NCBI GenBank assembly: GCA_902493585.1
Contig: CABUPZ010000103.1
Coordinates: 1 to 8,081, forward strand
DNA: 8,081 nucleotides
Direction: 5' to 3'
Origin: an uncultured Fusicatenibacter sp.
GTDB taxonomy: Bacteria > Bacillota > Clostridia > Lachnospirales > Lachnospiraceae
Positions 4,671-8,081 of the stretch are shown in pieces. A program made the translations under genes and the position numbers. The notes beneath the pieces are model-generated. The model was given only the letters and a program-made list of their open reading frames with translations. It was not told the origin of the DNA and ran no database searches. The first letter of the stretch is position 1. Each line of letters begins with the position of its first letter.

Positions 4671-7181
4671 TCAGTACCCAGCCGCTTCTGTGCTTTCCGG
4701 GAAATTTTCTTCGACAATCGTTTTCCAGTCGCTGCTTTCTCTCATCTTTACGATCAGATCCGGCATCTGATAGCTCATCCTCTGATAATAGTCTGAGGAC
4801 ACCGCCTCTTCATTCAGTGTATACCGTACCTTCATCTGGTTTCCCTCCAGAAAATACGGAGAGGGAATTCCATTTTTCAAAGAACCGTCCGTCAGTTTCC
4901 ATTCCTCCAGTTCTTCATAGGCACCGGTGCTGTAATTGTAAATCTCTATGGTTCCATCAAAAGCTTCCCATTCTTCCGCCAGAACCTCAGGCTTCGCGAA
5001 TTCCACACTGGTCACCTGATTCTCCTGGAGAGACAGGAGTTCTTCCGTATCCTGCATCAGGGAATGAATGTACTCCAGACTGCTGCTCACCTCGTCCTCT
5101 CCCATCGCGTCCACATGCTCCGGATCAATAAAAATCTGGCGGAACAGCACAGCCAGACACCGGTCTCTCAGATAAGCCTCTTCATATATCGCGTTGAGAT
5201 AATAGGTGACTTCCATCTGTTGGCCGGACATGGTCAGGCTTCCCGGATAAGAATTGTAGGAGAACGCCTGCTGGTCCATGGAATAATACTGCTGGGCATA
5301 CGGGCAATAACGGACTCCGCTTGCATTCTGGCATTTCACAGAAGCAGGAACCGTATAGAACGTATTTCCATAGGTTTCGTAGCCTGAGTACAGCTGAAAC
5401 GTTTCCTCCTTGTCCGTCACTATGCCGATCAGCAGGCTGTCCGAAGTCCGATTAATATTCCATATCCCGGTCTGGGCAGCGAACGCGTTTGTTTTCTCGT
5501 TGTCTCCCAGTTTCTGTACCAGCCACTGTGTGCTGTCCCTGACACTGTCTGCTTCCAGATCTTGCAATTCCAGCGTCTCTCCCGGCGCAAGATTCCCGAT
5601 ATACGCCATATGTCCCGGCAGCATCAGTACACAGTCCTCGATCGTATGCTCCGTCTGGTTGGATACGGTACCATTCAGCACGCCGTCCAGCCAGGTCAGA
5701 TCACTGGTCAGACCTTCCGTCTCCATCGGAAGATCCCGGGAAAGCACAAAGGCGTTAAGAGCAAAGGCTGGCTGATTGGAAACTGCAATCTTATTTTTGG
5801 ACTCCCCGTAGAGAAGCCGCACCTGTTCAAAGCCTTCCTGTGCTGTGCCCGGCTTCTCCATGGGATAACTGCTCAGCATGTTGGCAGGGCTCATCTGATA
5901 AGAAGGATCCAGATACAGTTCAAGGTCGGAATTATATGGAGCCTGTATCTCAAAATTCAGTGTTTCTTCCACCACCGAGCCATTTTGATACAGCGAATTT
6001 TTATACACGATCACAGGCGCTTTCATCGCCGTCGAATTTCCAAGCACTCCGATCAGAAGAACAAAGATCAGGGACAGCGCGCAAATCCCTGTCCAGAGAA
6101 AATATCTTTTCTTACGTTTCTTCAAAATCAGATAGAGGGCAGGTCCAGCCAGAACCGCATACCCCACGATCAGACAGATAAACAACACACTGCCCGGCTG
6201 TTTCCGGATGGGAGTACTCTCAAGAAGCCAGGTATTCCCATAATCCAGACTATAGTACGCCCCCTGGACGGAGGGAAGCCGGTCGATCACATCCTGAGGC
6301 AGCAGGATCTGAACCATTTTTTCCGGTTCCGCCCGCATCACCTGCTCCATCGTACTTCCAAGAACGCCGGAAGGATCCAGCTCCCGGTAAATCCCATCCT
6401 GGAAATCGATCGCAACACCTCCTCCAGCCTCCCACCGTTCCAGATTCTGCCGCTGGGATTCCTCCAGCGAGCCGCGGGAAACGTCCAGAAACAGGATCAT
6501 ATCCGGAGTTTCCGCTTCCGCCATCTCCCCGGTCAGATCCTCCGGAAGGAGACTGACTGCCTGAATCTGATATCCCTCAATTTCCATCCCATCGATCCTG
6601 GAAGCACAGCTGTTTTCTTTTTCCAGAACACCTATGGTGATCTGCGGCGTAAACATATCATTGCTGGAAAGGTCCTGCTGTGTTTCATAAACGGTGTTTC
6701 CCGCCTGATCCTCCAGGGTAATGGTGGCATCCGTCTGATTGTACTGGATCAGTTCCAGGGTCAGTTCTTTTTCCACCGTTCCATTCTGCGGGATCTCCAC
6801 AGGAAGTTCATAGGTATACGTCTGATTCCTTTCTGACGACGCGGAACGGACACCTACAAGGAGCTGCTCCAGAAAGCGCGAGGAGACCCCGCCTCCTGCC
6901 TCCGCCTCTACGGAAATGGCCACTTTCAGGGTTCCGTGGAATTCCGGTCCCTGATTGGAAATGGAAAACGTCGCAGGGACCTCCATGCTGTCCCTGGTTA
7001 TCCCCTTCCATCCACATTCCGCCGTGATCTGAAACGGCTCCGACTGCCCGCTGTCCATAGACCGCAGTACGGCGGAATTTCTCTCATAACCATAAACTGC
7101 TGCCGGAACCACTCCCAGCAGCAGAAACACGCACAGCAGCGCTGTCCAACCTCTTTTTATCTTCTTCCGAATCTTTTTCAT
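4671..7181 (-). CDS. Large extracytoplasmic membrane protein of unknown function, linked to ABC transporter
   Basis: I do not recognise a named family. The 836 residues begin with a positively charged stretch and a hydrophobic core (about 11-31), a likely signal peptide or anchor. A probable beta-rich outer segment follows to about 180. Residues about 180-260 resemble a class-I glutamine-amidotransferase-like (DUF4350/GldG-like) fold: ITIGVLEK, then PDMILFLDVSRGSLEESQ and LERWEAGGGVAIDF, close to the 'sitting on an edge, Gly-Gly' pattern of these domains, with no catalytic Cys visible. Two membrane spans (about 331-353 and 360-382) flank a basic loop KKRKKR, so by the positive-inside rule both large parts face outward. 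The C-terminal ~450 residues are Tyr/Glu-rich and include a probable beta-sandwich (about 495-545, with NLAPGETLEL). The start overlaps the kinase stop as ATGA (7178-7181), with a purine-rich site at 7188-7193; the stop touches the ATPase region as TGATG. Tight linkage suggests a partner of the transporter. Confidence 0.85.
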   Translation of the reverse strand: MKKIRKKIKRGWTALLCVFLLLGVVPAAVYGYERNSAVLRSMDSGQSEPFQITAECGWKGITRDSMEVPATFSISNQGPEFHGTLKVAISVEAEAGGGVSSRFLEQLLVGVRSASSERNQTYTYELPVEIPQNGTVEKELTLELIQYNQTDATITLEDQAGNTVYETQQDLSSNDMFTPQITIGVLEKENSCASRIDGMEIEGYQIQAVSLLPEDLTGEMAEAETPDMILFLDVSRGSLEESQRQNLERWEAGGGVAIDFQDGIYRELDPSGVLGSTMEQVMRAEPEKMVQILLPQDVIDRLPSVQGAYYSLDYGNTWLLESTPIRKQPGSVLFICLIVGYAVLAGPALYLILKKRKKRYFLWTGICALSLIFVLLIGVLGNSTAMKAPVIVYKNSLYQNGSVVEETLNFEIQAPYNSDLELYLDPSYQMSPANMLSSYPMEKPGTAQEGFEQVRLLYGESKNKIAVSNQPAFALNAFVLSRDLPMETEGLTSDLTWLDGVLNGTVSNQTEHTIEDCVLMLPGHMAYIGNLAPGETLELQDLEADSVRDSTQWLVQKLGDNEKTNAFAAQTGIWNINRTSDSLLIGIVTDKEETFQLYSGYETYGNTFYTVPASVKCQNASGVRYCPYAQQYYSMDQQAFSYNSYPGSLTMSGQQMEVTYYLNAIYEEAYLRDRCLAVLFRQIFIDPEHVDAMGEDEVSSSLEYIHSLMQDTEELLSLQENQVTSVEFAKPEVLAEEWEAFDGTIEIYNYSTGAYEELEEWKLTDGSLKNGIPSPYFLEGNQMKVRYTLNEEAVSSDYYQRMSYQMPDLIVKMRESSDWKTIVEENFPESTEAAGY

Positions 7182-8081
7182 GATGCTTCCTCTTCTTTTT
7201 CCTGCCGCATGGGCAGTTCCACCTCAAATACCGTTCCCTGCAGGTCACTTTTTACCCGGATCTGTCCGTGATGGAGTTCCGCGATCTGCTCCGCGATGGC
7301 GAGTCCAAGCCCGGTACCTCCTGTATCCCTGGAACGCGACTGTTCCGTCCGGTAAAACTTGCGGAAAATGGCATCCAGTTCATTCTTCGGAATGACACGG
7401 CCGTAATTGATGACTCTTGCTACCGCGTATACACCGCTCTTTTCCACTTCCACACGCACCTGTTTGCCTTCTTTTCCGTATTTCACCGCATTGTTCAGCA
7501 AATTGGCAAACAATCGCGCCAGCAGCTCTCCGTCCGCCTCGATCACCATCGTCTCGTCCGTATGCTGAAACTTCACGCTGAGATCATTCTGAACAAAACT
7601 TGGCGTCATCTCGTCCAGCATCTGCTCCATCAGCTGGATCAGATCCAGTTTCCCTGTACGAAGGGTCAGTTCGTTGTGTTCCAGCTTGACGAAACCGAAC
7701 AGCTCGTTGGTCAGCTGCTCCAGCCGCAGCGCCTTGCTGTAGGCGATCTCGATATACTTTTCTCTCGTTGCGGCGTCCAGATCTTTCTGTGTCCGTATCC
7801 ACCCAAGATATCCGATAATGGAAGTCAGCGGAGTGCGCAGGTCATGCGCCACCGACGAAACCAGATCGTTCTTGGTATGCTCTGCCATCCGTTCCTTTTC
7901 CATCAGCTGCTTGACGTTCTTCTGCATGGCATTGAGACTTACCGCCATCGACGCAAATTCATCGTTTCCATATACTTCCACCGGATGGTCCAGATCTCCT
8001 TCGGAAATCTCCCGGACCTTTTCCGCCAGCCGGTTGATATAACGGATATGTCTGCGGATCATCAGATAAAAGCTGACAGAA
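7178..8081 (-). CDS. Sensor histidine kinase (VanS-like), N-terminal part outside the window
   Basis: The gene runs off the right edge. The frame stays open above the first ATG in view (8062), reading SVSFYL, the end of a membrane span, so that ATG is internal. Numbered from that Met, there is a HAMP linker (about 1-52), then a HisKA domain with the phospho-acceptor H73 in SSVAHDLRTPLTS. The ATPase domain follows: N box NLLNNAVKYG (187-196), a weak G1 region INYGRVIP (218-225) where the usual DxGxG is absent, F box IFRKFYR (232-238) and G2 box GGTGLGLAI (248-256). This G1 form with SRSRDTGGTGLGLA is what I recall for the VanS branch, so it need not mean loss of activity. The cytoplasmic kinase core would phosphorylate a response regulator, probably encoded just beyond the edge. 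The signal is unknown because the sensor part is missing. Its stop overlaps the next gene as ATGA. Confidence 0.93.
   Translation of the reverse strand, partial: SVSFYLMIRRHIRYINRLAEKVREISEGDLDHPVEVYGNDEFASMAVSLNAMQKNVKQLMEKERMAEHTKNDLVSSVAHDLRTPLTSIIGYLGWIRTQKDLDAATREKYIEIAYSKALRLEQLTNELFGFVKLEHNELTLRTGKLDLIQLMEQMLDEMTPSFVQNDLSVKFQHTDETMVIEADGELLARLFANLLNNAVKYGKEGKQVRVEVEKSGVYAVARVINYGRVIPKNELDAIFRKFYRTEQSRSRDTGGTGLGLAIAEQIAELHHGQIRVKSDLQGTVFEVELPMRQEKEEEAS

Noticed and set aside
5562..6836. A 424-codon plus-strand open frame
   Set aside because: It is fully antisense to the 836-residue gene, has no domain or start signal, and shows low-complexity basic composition.
7178..8081. Possible inactive kinase because the G1 box lacks DxGxG
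   Set aside because: H73, the N box, F box and G2 box are intact, and this G1 form is what I recall for VanS-type kinases.

Overview
The window looks like the chromosome of a Gram-positive Clostridia-type anaerobe, probably Lachnospiraceae-like. The signs are strong AGGAGG ribosome binding sites, GC content near 50%, tightly overlapped genes, a VanS/Bce-like sensor kinase next to an ABC-2 exporter, and a CsoR-HMA copper pair. The family-level placement is inference.

Layout. At the left edge is the 3' part of a tRNA-Glu (anticodon CTC) on the + strand with its own terminator (62-91). Every protein gene is on the minus strand and reads from right to left. A strong hairpin with T/A-rich flanks (141-190) sits between the tRNA and the end of the protein genes and can stop transcription from both sides.

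In transcription order, the minus-strand genes form two groups. Group A (8081 to 2061) is a sensor histidine kinase cut by the window edge, an 836-residue extracytoplasmic membrane protein of unknown function, an ABC ATPase, an ABC-2 type permease and an arginase-fold protein. Three junctions in this group overlap at stop/start (ATGA, TGATG and ATGA) and the last gap is 23 bases, so it reads as one operon. Group B (2086 to 237) is csoR, a copZ-like HMA copper chaperone and pepT (peptidase T). It has its own promoter, TTGACA-N17-TAAGAT, lying over the end of the arginase-fold gene, with a CsoR-type operator (ATACCC-N5-GGGTAT) over the expected transcription start. copZ and pepT overlap by four bases, which ties a housekeeping tripeptidase to a copper-responsive transcript.

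How they may work together. Group A looks like a signal-responsive export or envelope-maintenance module: the kinase senses (its response regulator is probably just beyond the right edge), the ATPase and permease form the transporter, and the large extracytoplasmic protein is a candidate partner of the transporter. Group B is a small copper-sensing and copper-buffering unit with no copper ATPase in view. No terminator is visible between the groups, so read-through from A into B is possible.

The most novel item is the 836-residue protein with its transporter. The best-supported regulatory observation is the csoR promoter/operator. No mobile element, CRISPR array or large repeat was seen. Apart from the genes, no stretch longer than about 180 bases is left unexplained.
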